Shown here one piece after another: positions 34,839 through 43,333 of a DNA stretch of 64,000 nt (position 1 is its first letter; each line of letters opens with the position of its first letter). A program made the translations under genes and the position numbers. Under the pieces are notes generated by a model. That model searched no databases, was not told the origin of the DNA, and saw only the letters and a list, made by a program, of their open reading frames with translations. The stretch is from NCBI RefSeq assembly GCF_004522175.1, contig NZ_SDEB01000010.1, positions 1 to 64,000 of the forward strand. The letters run 5' to 3'. Source of the DNA: Paracoccus ravus. GTDB lineage: Bacteria > Pseudomonadota > Alphaproteobacteria > Rhodobacterales > Rhodobacteraceae.

Positions 34839-36458
34839 ATGACGCGCAAGACCGGGACAGGCTTGACCGAGCAGGAGATCCGGGCGGCGCTCGAGCGGAT
34901 CTTGGCGGCGCCCGATTTCGAGGCCTCGGAGCGCAATCGCCGTTTCCTGCGCCATGTCGTCGAAGAGGCGCTGGCGGGCCGGGCCGAGCGCATCAAGGCC
35001 TATAGCATCGCCACCACGGTCTTCGGGCGGCCCGACGATTTCGACCCGATGCAGGATTCCATCGTCCGCATCGAGGCCGGGCGTCTGCGCCGCGCGCTCG
35101 AGAACTACCATCTGCGCCACGACGAGGTCGGGCTGCGGATCCAGATGCCCAAGGGCAGCTATGTCCCGTTCTTCGACACCCGCGATGCGGCCGGGCCCGC
35201 GGCGCCGGAACCCGACCCGGACCGTCCGCTGCATGATCACGCGCCGCGCCTGCTGGTCGAGAATTTCGACCAGCAGGGCGAACTTGGCCATCAGGATGTG
35301 GCGCGGGTGCTGACCCGGCAGTTGATCGCCGCGCTGACCCGCTTCACCGAGCTTTTCGTCTATGGTTTCGCCACCTCCGAGGTGCAGCCGGCCGAGGTCG
35401 GGGAGTTGCGCGTGGATTACCGGATTCTCGGCACGGTGATGGTCTCGACACGCGCGCTCAGAGCCGAAATTCTGATGAAACGCGAGGCGGATGGCCGCTA
35501 TGTCTGGGTGCAGGATTTCGAGCGTGAACTGGGCGAGACCTGCGATCCGTCGCGCATCGTCGGCCTGTGCGGCGAGATTGCGGGCCATGTCGCCCGCGTC
35601 CTTGCGCTGCGCGATGGCATCCTGGACAGCCAGGCCCGGGATCGGGCGGGCGCGGGGCCGCGGCATTTCGCGGGCTATCTCAAGCTGCAGCGCTTCCACG
35701 ATTACTGGCGCTCGCTGGATGTCGCCCTGTTCGAGCCATTGCGGCTGGAACTCGAGGCCGCGATCGCCGAGGATCCCGATTTCGTCGCGGCCCATGCCTG
35801 CCTGTCCATGCTCTATTCCAATGCGGCCCGCTACGGCCTCGATCCCGGTCCCGGCTGCGCCGACCCGCTGGGCCGGGCGCTGGACCTGGCCAGCCGCGCG
35901 ATCCGGCTGGCCCCGAATTCCAGCCGCGCCCATCATGCCCGCGCCATCGCCGAATGGTTTCTGGGCCGGACCGAGGACAGCATCGCCACGCTTCAGATCG
36001 CCCACGCGCTCAATCCCAACGACCCCGAGATCCTCGCTGAAATGGGCTTTCGCCATGCCATGCGGATGAATTGGGAGGTCGCTGTTCCCCTGCTGCGCGA
36101 AGCCTATGCCCGGGACCCGCAGCAGAGCGGGCAGTATCGGATGGGCCTTTTTCTGTATCATTTCGCCGAGGGTCGGCCCGAGAAGGCTTTGCAGAAGCTC
36201 AGCGCGATCAATGCCCCGCAGATCGCGCAGGTCAGGCTTGCCATGGCGGCCGCCTATTCCGCGCTGGGACGAATGGACGAGGCGCGCCACGCGCTCGACG
36301 AGGCCGGGCGGCTTTCTCCGGACCTGCGCGGGCGCCTGTCCCAAGATCTGGGCTTTCGCCAGCTTCATCCCGATCTGATCGCCAAGATCTTGCGCGCGAT
36401 CGGTCAGATCGATCCCGGCTGGGGCGCGGCGCGGGACAAGGGCATCCGCAAGGCGTGA
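34839..36458 (+). CDS. TPR protein with N-terminal winged-helix-like domain (539 aa)
   Basis: The N-terminal 120 residues (RNRRFLRHVVEEALAGRAERIKAYSIA, then RIEAGRLRRALENYH and MPKGSYVPFF) form the domain often found in proteins mislabelled adenylate cyclase. It resembles a winged-helix DNA-binding unit. A middle alpha/beta region resembles the TolB-like effector (LLVENFDQQGELGHQDVARVLTRQL). The C-terminal half is tetratricopeptide-like helical repeats (ALDLASRAIRLAPNSSRAHHARAIAEWFLG). No nucleotidyl cyclase catalytic motif is seen. It is divergent from the decarboxylase operon and probably regulates it and/or the operon that follows. ATG at 34839 is preferred over GTG at 34830. Confidence 0.8.
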   Translation: MTRKTGTGLTEQEIRAALERILAAPDFEASERNRRFLRHVVEEALAGRAERIKAYSIATTVFGRPDDFDPMQDSIVRIEAGRLRRALENYHLRHDEVGLRIQMPKGSYVPFFDTRDAAGPAAPEPDPDRPLHDHAPRLLVENFDQQGELGHQDVARVLTRQLIAALTRFTELFVYGFATSEVQPAEVGELRVDYRILGTVMVSTRALRAEILMKREADGRYVWVQDFERELGETCDPSRIVGLCGEIAGHVARVLALRDGILDSQARDRAGAGPRHFAGYLKLQRFHDYWRSLDVALFEPLRLELEAAIAEDPDFVAAHACLSMLYSNAARYGLDPGPGCADPLGRALDLASRAIRLAPNSSRAHHARAIAEWFLGRTEDSIATLQIAHALNPNDPEILAEMGFRHAMRMNWEVAVPLLREAYARDPQQSGQYRMGLFLYHFAEGRPEKALQKLSAINAPQIAQVRLAMAAAYSALGRMDEARHALDEAGRLSPDLRGRLSQDLGFRQLHPDLIAKILRAIGQIDPGWGAARDKGIRKA

Positions 36459-36473
36459 CGCGTCTTGCTGACA

Positions 36474-36482
36474 GTGACTTAC
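36474..36482. promoter_or_regulatory. GTGACTTAC motif, copy before the HlyD/porin operon
   Basis: Second exact copy of the 9-base motif at 34405-34413. It lies 125 bases upstream of the small membrane protein gene, just after the TPR regulator stop. Position fits a regulatory site for that operon. Confidence 0.3.
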
Positions 36483-36606
36483 ATCCGGGCCGCTCTGCGC
36501 GACCCGCCCGCGCGGCTAGACTGGCCGAAAGGTCCGCTCCGCCCGCCCAGCGAAATCAGCCTGGCCCTTCCGGCCCGGCTTTGTTGAAACCGGAACGGAG
36601 AAAATC

Positions 36607-37062
36607 GTGGCGAGCGTAGCCGAGAACCAGACCCTGCTCCATCCCGAGGCGGTGGCGCATCTGCCGCCCTTCATCACCCTGCCGGGTCAGACCGACTGGT
36701 TGATGATCGCGACGGGGATCTTCCTGATCCTCGCGGTGGTGGGCGTCGGGGTGTTTTACTTCAAGCTCCACGCCCTACCCGAGCAGATGGCCCATCGCGG
36801 CCAAAAGATCCAGCTTGAGCTGGTCGCGGTTCTGGCGCTCATCTCGCTCTTCACCCATAACCATGCCTTCTGGATCGCGGGGTTGCTGATCGCGATCATT
36901 CCGCTGCCGGATTTCACCACCCCGCTAAGTTCGATGGCGCAATCCTTGGGGCGCATGGCGGGGGTTCCCCCGGCCCCTGAGCCGCCGTCGCCCTCGGTGC
37001 CCACCCCCCCTCACCTGAACCCGACCGAAGAACGCGACGCGACGGAGCAGGGTCATGCTTGA
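36607..37062 (+). CDS. Small two-helix membrane protein, YiaW/DUF3302-like (151 aa)
   Basis: Two hydrophobic helices (about residues 32-52 and 72-98) separated by a basic loop. The C-terminal tail is Pro-rich (PPAPEPPSPSVPTPP). The arrangement and the HlyD-type partner downstream resemble E. coli yiaW-yiaV, where yiaW encodes a DUF3302 protein. The start is GTG at 36607. It overlaps the HlyD-type gene by 8 bases and so belongs to one operon. Function unknown; inner membrane. Confidence 0.7.
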   Translation: MASVAENQTLLHPEAVAHLPPFITLPGQTDWLMIATGIFLILAVVGVGVFYFKLHALPEQMAHRGQKIQLELVAVLALISLFTHNHAFWIAGLLIAIIPLPDFTTPLSSMAQSLGRMAGVPPAPEPPSPSVPTPPHLNPTEERDATEQGHA

Positions 37063-38284
37063 ACTGCTGCTATGTTCCTCGGTCACGGTGCTGCCGGATT
37101 TCCTTTATCGCCGCTTTGGGCAGGGCAAGCGGCTGGGCCGCGAGATCACGCTCTTCACCATATGGTACGAATTGCGCTGGGGCATCGTGCTCTGCCTTTT
37201 GCTGACCATCGCGCTGATCACCGCGATCTTCTATTTCCACCCGGCGACCAAGGCCGCGACCTCGGTCTTTCGCACCGTCACCATCCTGCCCCAGACCAAT
37301 GGCCGCGTCGCCGAGACCTTCGTGGATATCAACCAGAGCGTCAAACAGGGCGATCCGCTGTTCCGGCTCGAGGATTTCGAGCAGAAGGCCGCGCTCGAGA
37401 CCGCGCGTCGCAAGCTCGATGAGATCGACGCCGCGCTGAAGGTCGCCACGATCCAGGTTCGCGAGGCCGAGGGCAGGATCGCTCAGGCCGAGGGCATGCT
37501 GGCGCAGGCGCAAGACGAATATGAGACCCGCAATGCGCTGCTGATGCAGAACTCGACCGCCGTGGCGCGGCGCGATGTCGAGCGCGCCGAGGTCCAGGTC
37601 GCGACGCAGCAGGGTCAGGTCGATGCCGCGATCGCGGCACGCGATGCGCTGGTGGCGCAGGTCGAGCATCAATTGCCCGCGCAAAGGGCCAGCGCCGAGG
37701 CGGCCCTGGCCCAGGCGCAGGTCGAACTGGACAAGACCCTGGTCGTGGCCGGGACCGACGGTATCGTGCAGCAATTCGCGCTGCGGCCCGGCGATGTGGT
37801 CAATCCCATGCTGCGCCCGGCGGGCATCCTTGTCCCAGCACGCCGCGTCACCGGTCTCGCCGCCGGGTTCGGCCAGATCGAGAGCCAGGTGATGAAACCG
37901 GGCATGATCGGCGAGGTCACCTGCGCTGCCAAGCCCTGGCAGATCATCCCGATGGTGGTGACCCAGGTGCAGGAGGTGATCGCCTCGGGCCAGGTGCGCC
38001 CGACGGATCAGTTGCAGGATGTCCAGAACCTCGCGCAGGGCGGCACGATCACGGTGATCATGGAGCCGCTCTATCAGGGGGCGCTGGACGGCTTGCCCCA
38101 GGGCGCGACCTGCATCGCCAATGCCTATTCAAGCAATCACGACAAGCTGGACGATCCGGAAATCGGTGGCTTCCGGCGCTTTGCCCTGCATGCGGTGGAT
38201 GCAGTCGGGCTGGTCCATGCGCTGATCCTGCGCATCCAGGCCCTGCTTCTGCCGATCCAGACCCTTGTCCTCAAAGGACATTAG
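37055..38284 (+). CDS. HlyD/EmrA-type membrane fusion protein (409 aa)
   Basis: One N-terminal membrane helix (about residues 38-58) after a cytoplasmic stretch, then a periplasmic part with a biotinyl-lipoyl half (TILPQTNGRVAETFVDINQSV), a long alpha-hairpin (about 105-215, LDEIDAALKVATIQVREAEG and repeats with Ala/Gln/Glu) and the second lipoyl half (TLVVAGTDGIVQQFALRPGDVV). It resembles YibH/YiaV. Neither a dedicated ABC exporter nor an RND/MFS pump lies next to it; the neighbours are a small membrane protein and a porin. It could help link inner and outer membrane components. Confidence 0.88.
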   Translation: MLELLLCSSVTVLPDFLYRRFGQGKRLGREITLFTIWYELRWGIVLCLLLTIALITAIFYFHPATKAATSVFRTVTILPQTNGRVAETFVDINQSVKQGDPLFRLEDFEQKAALETARRKLDEIDAALKVATIQVREAEGRIAQAEGMLAQAQDEYETRNALLMQNSTAVARRDVERAEVQVATQQGQVDAAIAARDALVAQVEHQLPAQRASAEAALAQAQVELDKTLVVAGTDGIVQQFALRPGDVVNPMLRPAGILVPARRVTGLAAGFGQIESQVMKPGMIGEVTCAAKPWQIIPMVVTQVQEVIASGQVRPTDQLQDVQNLAQGGTITVIMEPLYQGALDGLPQGATCIANAYSSNHDKLDDPEIGGFRRFALHAVDAVGLVHALILRIQALLLPIQTLVLKGH

Positions 38285-38302
38285 CAAACAGGAGACAGCG
38301 AG

Positions 38303-39409
38303 ATGAAGACCCAGATCCTTCTCATCGCCGCAAGCCTCTGTATCGCGGCCCTTCCAGCCCGGTCCCAGGACCTGACCTTTACGCATCCCTCGGGGGCGAC
38401 CGCGACTTTCTATGGCCAGTTGAACCTGACCTATCAGCGCGTCGATGACGGCGAAGAGACCAATGACGATTTCGTCGATAACGGCAATTCGGTCAGCCGC
38501 ATGGGCTTCTGGATCGACATGCCATTGGGCGAGAACAAGCTCAGGATGAATTTCGAGACCGGGCTCGGCTTCAAGACCACCTCAGAGACCAGCCAGCTTG
38601 AGGATGCCGACTGGATCGACTGGCAGCGCACCGATCTGCGCAAGTTCGAAGCCGTCTATATCGCGAATTTCGGTTCGGTCTGGATCGGCCAGGGCAGCAT
38701 GGCAACCGATGGCGTGGCCGAGATCGACAATTCCGGCACCAGTCTTGCGGGCTATGCGAACCTGCCCGACATGGCCGGAGGCTATGAATTCCGCGACGGC
38801 GAGGCGCTCTCGGGCATCGTGATCGGTGATGTCTTCAAGGATTTCGACGGAGGTAGGCGCTTCCGCATCCGCTATGACACGCCGAAATTCAGCGGTTTCA
38901 TGATCTCGCTGGCCTATGGCGAGGAAATCCTAGCCGAGGATGACGATGCCGATTACTATGACGTCGCCGCCCGCTACGGCTATGAAAGCGAGATGTTCAA
39001 GGCCGACGCCGCGATCGGCTATGCCTGGAAGAATTCCGATGATGATGGCGATAGCGAGCAGGTGATCGCCTCGACCTCGATGGTGCATCTGCCGACCGGG
39101 CTGAACGCCACTTTCGCCCTGGGCGACGGGCAGGACGACAATGGCAGCTATGGCTATGCCAAGATCGGCTGGACGGGCCAGTTGATCGCGCAGGGCAGCA
39201 CTGCAGTCTCGATCGATTATTTCGACGGCAGCGACTACGCGGTCTCGGGTTCGGATTCCAAATCCTGGGGCATTCAGGCGGTGCAGGCTTTCGACGATTA
39301 CGGTCTCGAGGCCTATCTGGGTTATCGCGAATACGAATTCGACGACGATACCGGCGCGGATTATCAGGATATCTCGGCGCTCATTCTGGGGGCGCGGTGG
39401 AAATTCTGA
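38303..39409 (+). CDS. Outer-membrane porin (368 aa)
   Basis: Signal peptide at about residues 1-22 (AALPARSQ). The mature protein begins with strand-like segments (TATFYGQLNLTYQRV) alternating with acidic loops (DDGEETNDDF, NSDDDGDSEQ), as in Gram-negative trimeric porins. The chain ends ALILGARWKF, with the terminal Phe used for outer-membrane assembly. The very acidic loops suggest cation preference. RBS AGGAGACAG precedes the ATG. Third gene of the operon with DUF3302-like and HlyD-type genes. Length is typical. Confidence 0.9.
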   Translation: MKTQILLIAASLCIAALPARSQDLTFTHPSGATATFYGQLNLTYQRVDDGEETNDDFVDNGNSVSRMGFWIDMPLGENKLRMNFETGLGFKTTSETSQLEDADWIDWQRTDLRKFEAVYIANFGSVWIGQGSMATDGVAEIDNSGTSLAGYANLPDMAGGYEFRDGEALSGIVIGDVFKDFDGGRRFRIRYDTPKFSGFMISLAYGEEILAEDDDADYYDVAARYGYESEMFKADAAIGYAWKNSDDDGDSEQVIASTSMVHLPTGLNATFALGDGQDDNGSYGYAKIGWTGQLIAQGSTAVSIDYFDGSDYAVSGSDSKSWGIQAVQAFDDYGLEAYLGYREYEFDDDTGADYQDISALILGARWKF

Positions 39410-39758
39410 CGCCCTGCTCCGGGCAACCATCTAGGCCAAGGACAGCGGCCGATCCCGATGGTCGAAGCGCTCCGCGCCGGTCTCGGGCGATTTCCGGGGG
39501 GCTCGCGCAGGGCAGGGGCTCGTCATGGCGGCCCTGGGCTCGAATCCGTGGCACGCGCTTTGATGTCAGATGCGTGCCGGGCGCGCGGGAACCGGTCCGT
39601 CAGGCGGCCACCATCCCGAATTGCGCGGAACAGCTTTGGCCCGCAGCAGCTTGGCCGCAGGTGCTGCGTGGCCTCGCAACGCCCTGAAGGGTCTGGTCTC
39701 GCGGGGCGCTGTCGGGGTCCTGCGGTCTTTTGCGGCAGGAGCCGCATCAGATCGTGGA
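39410..39758. other. Intergenic region without recognised gene
   Basis: About 350 bases between the convergent porin and FadR-type genes. No protein-like frame or strong stem-loop with a T-tract was seen. Confidence 0.5.
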
Positions 39759-40499
39759 TCAGACATCTGCCTTGCGTTGCCGCAGCAGGGCAAAACGGCG
39801 CGCACTGGCTCCCAGATGCTGACGCAGGGCCGTTCGTGCCGCCCGCGCATTGCCTGTCTCGATCGCTGCCAGGATCGCCCGGTGCTCTTTCCTTACCCTT
39901 GCGTTATGACGCCTGCGCTCGGCCTCGGTCATCGGAGACAGGCGCGACCATTGGCGCGGGATCATCGCGCGACCGAACGTGTCGAAGAGGCGCGCGTAAT
40001 AGGGATTTCCAGTGGCCGTGAGGATCGCGCGATGAAAGGCGAAATCCTCGTCGGCGCCATAGCCGCCCGCCTCGATCGCATGATCCATCTCGTCAAGATG
40101 GGCCGTCATCCGCGCAAGGTCTTCGGCGGTCCGACGTTGGGCGGCCAGTCCGACGGCCTCGGCCTCGATTCCGATGCGAAGTTCCAGAACCTGCAAGACC
40201 TCTTCGATGGATTCGAGATCGGCGGAAAGGATCGAGAACACGCGGGGCGTGGGATCGTGCGACACGAAGGCCCCCAGGCCCTGCCTTGTGGTGATCATGC
40301 CCTTGGCCCGCAAGCTGGCCAGCGCCTCGCGCACGATGGTGCGGCTGACGCCGGTCGCTTCCATGATGGCCTGCTCGGTCGGCAGGCGCTCACCCGGCTT
40401 CAGATCGCCCGCCTCGATCTGCGCCGAAAGCGTGTCGACCAACTCGCTGCGCAGGTTGGGCGTCTGCGGGATCATCTTAAACAATGCTTTGTCGGTCAT
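39759..40499 (-). CDS. FadR-subfamily GntR regulator, copy 2 of the tandem pair (246 aa)
   Basis: Winged helix at about residues 10-80 with LKPGERLPTEQAIMEATGVSRTIVREALASLRAKGM and TRQGLGAFV, then an FCD domain with DEDFAFHRAILTATGNPYY and EHRAILAAIETGNARAA. The start at 40499 lies 13 bases after the stop of the other FadR gene; an upstream in-frame codon would overlap that gene. It probably has diverged from its neighbour by duplication, since the two share structure but differ in many positions. The ligand may be a sugar acid or hydroxy acid of this locus. Confidence 0.92.
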   Translation of the reverse strand: MTDKALFKMIPQTPNLRSELVDTLSAQIEAGDLKPGERLPTEQAIMEATGVSRTIVREALASLRAKGMITTRQGLGAFVSHDPTPRVFSILSADLESIEEVLQVLELRIGIEAEAVGLAAQRRTAEDLARMTAHLDEMDHAIEAGGYGADEDFAFHRAILTATGNPYYARLFDTFGRAMIPRQWSRLSPMTEAERRRHNARVRKEHRAILAAIETGNARAARTALRQHLGASARRFALLRQRKADV

Positions 40500-40512
40500 T
40501 GCTGCATGACGC

Positions 40513-41256
40513 CTATGCTGATCCAAGCGGCTTCGCGGCCGCGGTCCCGATCGGATCTAGGTTCAACCGACCGGCCGCCTGTTTCAGGTGATGCGCCATC
40601 GCGCCGCGCGCCTCGGCTTCGTCGCCGGATTCGATGGCGGAAAGGATTGCCTGATGTTCGCCCAGAGTCATATCTGCCAATTCCCCCGACGCGCGCTGGT
40701 GACCGGAGGCCAGAATACTGTCCCCGACGCGCTGGGATACCGCCGAGAGGCATTGCGCGATATAATCGTTTCGCGTCGCGGTGGCGATCGCCTGATGAAA
40801 TGCCAGATCGGCCTCAAGCCAGGCCCGGCTGCCATAGGCGGCCTGGCGCATTTTCTCCAAAGCTTCGGACAGGGCGGCAAGGTCGTCGGTGTCGCGGCGT
40901 GCGGCGGCCAGCGCGCTGGCCTCGACCTCCAAGAGTCCGCGCAATTCGAACAAGGATGCAAATGCCGCATTGTCCTGCACCGGGCCCAGATCCAGCCTGA
41001 GCACCGGCGCGTCGGATTGTGCCGAGACGAACGCGCCGCGGCCCTGCTGCGACCAGACCAACCCCTCGGCCCGCAGCCGGGCAATCGCTTCCCGGACGAT
41101 ATTGCGGCTGACGCCAAAGGTCTGCGCCAATTCTTGCTCTGTGGGCAATTGGTCCCCGGGGTTCAATCTGCCCTGCGCGATCTCGCGCGAGATCGAGCTG
41201 GCCACCAGCGTGGACAGGTGCGGGCCGCGGTTGACCTTGTCGAGCTTGAGCGACAT
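40513..41256 (-). CDS. FadR-subfamily GntR regulator, copy 1 of the tandem pair (247 aa)
   Basis: Winged helix with LNPGDQLPTEQELAQTFGVSRNIVREAIARLRAEGL and SQQGRGAFVSA, then an FCD domain (EADLAFHQAIATATRNDYI, EHQAILSAIESGDEAEA). A GTG at 41283 overlapping the upstream FAD-enzyme stop is an alternative start; ATG at 41256 gives the usual N-terminus. It follows the FAD dehydrogenase gene and precedes the second FadR gene, so all three are transcribed together. The combination suggests induction by a hydroxy acid or a sugar-derived acid. Confidence 0.92.
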   Translation of the reverse strand: MSLKLDKVNRGPHLSTLVASSISREIAQGRLNPGDQLPTEQELAQTFGVSRNIVREAIARLRAEGLVWSQQGRGAFVSAQSDAPVLRLDLGPVQDNAAFASLFELRGLLEVEASALAAARRDTDDLAALSEALEKMRQAAYGSRAWLEADLAFHQAIATATRNDYIAQCLSAVSQRVGDSILASGHQRASGELADMTLGEHQAILSAIESGDEAEARGAMAHHLKQAAGRLNLDPIGTAAAKPLGSA

Positions 41257-41279
41257 GGGGTTCTCTGGATTTCTTGTCG

Positions 41280-42704
41280 TCACCGGTTGAAGATCCGTCC
41301 ATCGCTCAAAAGATGGCGGGGGTCAAATGCATCCTTGATGCGCCGGGACAGTTCCAGCGTCACGGGATCGACACGGCTGAGATATGCCTGCTGCTTGACC
41401 GTCCCGATGCCATGTTCTGCACTGATCGACCCTCCATGGCGGTCGAGCACCTCAAACAGGACCTCTTCGGCCTCGTGGATCATCTGCGCCATCTCGTTCG
41501 GGTTCATGCCTTGGGGTGGGATGACGTTCAGATGCAGGTTTCCATCGCCGACATGTCCATAGGTGATCGGTGTCGCATCGGGATGGCTTAGCGCCAGAGC
41601 GGAAAGGGCATCCGCCACGAATGCGGCCAGCCGCGAGATCGGGACGGAGACGTCGCTGCGCAGATAGGGACCGCCCCGGCCTTGCCGGTCCACCATGACC
41701 TCGCGCAGCAGCCACAGGCGTTCGGCTTGTGCCCGGCTTGACGCAATGACCCCGTCCTGCACGATGTCGCCGGCATCGGCGAGAAAGCCTTCGAGCAAGC
41801 CGCGCAGATCGATCCGGCCCGCCGCAGACAGTTCGGCAAGCACATAGACGGGATGCCGGTCCCCAAGCGGGTCGCGCAGATCGGCGCGGCTGTTCAACGC
41901 CACCTCCAGTCCCGGACGCAGGATCAGTTCGAAAGCCGAAATCAGATCGCTGCATTCCCGGCGCGCGCGGGAGTAAAGCTCGAGTGCCGCCTCGATCGAA
42001 CCAAGGGCAAGAAAGGCGGTTTCGACCTGATCGGGACGGGGAAAGACCTTGAGCGCCGCGGCCGTCACGATGCCCAGCGTGCCTTCGCTGCCGATGAAGA
42101 GTTGCTTCAGATCATAGCCGCGATTGTCCTTGCGCAGCACCCGCAGCCCGTCCCAGACCCGGCCGTCGGGAAGCACCGCCTCGAGCCCCAAGACCAGATC
42201 GCGGGTCATGCCATAGCGCAGGACGTTGAACCCTCCGGCATTGGTGGCGATATTGCCGCCGATCCGGCAGGAGCCTTGCGAGCCCAATGTGATCGGCAGC
42301 AGACAGCCTGCCGCATCTGCGGCGGCCTTGGCCCTTTCAAGCACACAGCCTGCCTCGACCACCATGGCATAGTCGATGGCGTCGACAGAGCGGACGCGGT
42401 CCATCCGTTCCAGCGAGACGACGATCTCACCCGCGGGATGGCTGGCCACGGCCGCTCCGACGAGCCCGGTCAGACCGCCCTGCGGCACCACTTGGATATC
42501 ATGGCGATGGCAAGACCCCATGAGACGGCTCAATTCGCCGGTCGAACCGGGGCGGGCGACCAGCAGCGGGCGGGCATGCCGGATCCCCGAGATGTCGCAA
42601 CTGTACCGTTCCAACTCCTCGGTCCCGGTCAACAGGATCGATGCGGGAACCGCATCCGCAAGCTTGGCGATCAGGCTTTGCTGAAGCGTGGAAAGAGGGT
42701 TCAT
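41280..42704 (-). CDS. FAD-linked D-2-hydroxyacid dehydrogenase (474 aa)
   Basis: VAO/PCMH-type flavoprotein. The N-terminal FAD domain has VVPQGGLTGLVGAA (FAD pyrophosphate loop), TLGSQGSCRIGGNIATNAGGFNVLRYG and GSEGTLGIVTAA. The C-terminal FAD-oxidase domain has GHVGDGNLHLN and ISAEHGIGTVKQ, the metal/substrate histidine regions of D-lactate and D-2-hydroxyglutarate dehydrogenases. It oxidises a D-2-hydroxy acid to the 2-oxo acid. Glyoxalase I lies just upstream in the opposite direction, so D-lactate from lactoylglutathione is one attractive substrate; sugar-acid intermediates are another. Confidence 0.9.
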   Translation of the reverse strand: MNPLSTLQQSLIAKLADAVPASILLTGTEELERYSCDISGIRHARPLLVARPGSTGELSRLMGSCHRHDIQVVPQGGLTGLVGAAVASHPAGEIVVSLERMDRVRSVDAIDYAMVVEAGCVLERAKAAADAAGCLLPITLGSQGSCRIGGNIATNAGGFNVLRYGMTRDLVLGLEAVLPDGRVWDGLRVLRKDNRGYDLKQLFIGSEGTLGIVTAAALKVFPRPDQVETAFLALGSIEAALELYSRARRECSDLISAFELILRPGLEVALNSRADLRDPLGDRHPVYVLAELSAAGRIDLRGLLEGFLADAGDIVQDGVIASSRAQAERLWLLREVMVDRQGRGGPYLRSDVSVPISRLAAFVADALSALALSHPDATPITYGHVGDGNLHLNVIPPQGMNPNEMAQMIHEAEEVLFEVLDRHGGSISAEHGIGTVKQQAYLSRVDPVTLELSRRIKDAFDPRHLLSDGRIFNR

Positions 42705-42854
42705 GTGGCATGCTCCGGCACGGATTGGAAAGGTCTGGACAATTCATTCTGTTCCATGGTTATCCTACAAATCATGCGAGGAGCCGAGGGGCAGAGCATC
42801 TGCAGAGCGCCAATCATTCGCATGAAATCAACTCGTAACAGGAGAAACGCGGAG

Positions 42855-43268
42855 ATGAATGACGCATCCGGCAATTTCCGAATGATGCATACGATGATCC
42901 GGGTTATTGATCTGGACCGATCCATCGACTTCTATACCCGCTTGCTTGGGATGACGTTGCTGCGGCGCGACGATTATCCGGATGGCAAATTCACCAATGC
43001 CTTCGTGGGGTACGGGCCCGAGGAAACGGATACCGTTGTCGAATTGACGCATAATTGGGGTCGCGACGCGCCTTACGAGATGGGCACCGGTTTTGGGCAT
43101 CTGGCCTTGGGCGTGCGTGACATCTACGCGGTCTGCGAGGCGCTTGCCGCGCAGGGTGCAAAGATTCCACGTCCGCCGGGGCCGATGCTGCATGGCACGA
43201 CGCATATCGCCTTTGTCGAGGACCCGGACGGCTACAAGATCGAACTGATCGGGCTGGACACGATGTGA
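42855..43268 (+). CDS. gloA: Lactoylglutathione lyase, glyoxalase I (137 aa)
   Basis: Very close to E. coli GloA in sequence and length. The four metal ligands are at His12 (MMHTMIRV), Glu63 (VVELTHNW), His82 (FGHLAL) and Glu130 (GYKIELI), with SIDFYTRLLGM and AFVEDPDGYK as further landmarks. Converts the methylglyoxal-glutathione adduct to S-D-lactoylglutathione; a second enzyme (GloB) is not seen here. The start is set by AGGAGA and the second GGAG before ATG at 42855; the frame is open upstream but overlaps the divergent dehydrogenase. It is convergent with the Rbs-type transporter. Confidence 0.95.
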   Translation: MNDASGNFRMMHTMIRVIDLDRSIDFYTRLLGMTLLRRDDYPDGKFTNAFVGYGPEETDTVVELTHNWGRDAPYEMGTGFGHLALGVRDIYAVCEALAAQGAKIPRPPGPMLHGTTHIAFVEDPDGYKIELIGLDTM

Positions 43269-43275
43269 CCGGGGC

Positions 43276-43307
43276 AGCACCACGCCGCGGCCCTGCAGCG
43301 TGGTGCT
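43276..43307. terminator. Stem-loop between convergent gloA and transporter genes
   Basis: AGCACCACGC and GCGTGGTGCT pair perfectly over 10 bp around a 12-base loop. It lies between the convergent gloA and the last transporter gene. No T-tract follows on either strand, so its role as a terminator is likely but not certain. Confidence 0.55.
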
Positions 43308-43333
43308 CTCAGGCTTGAGATAGCGCGCGCCTT

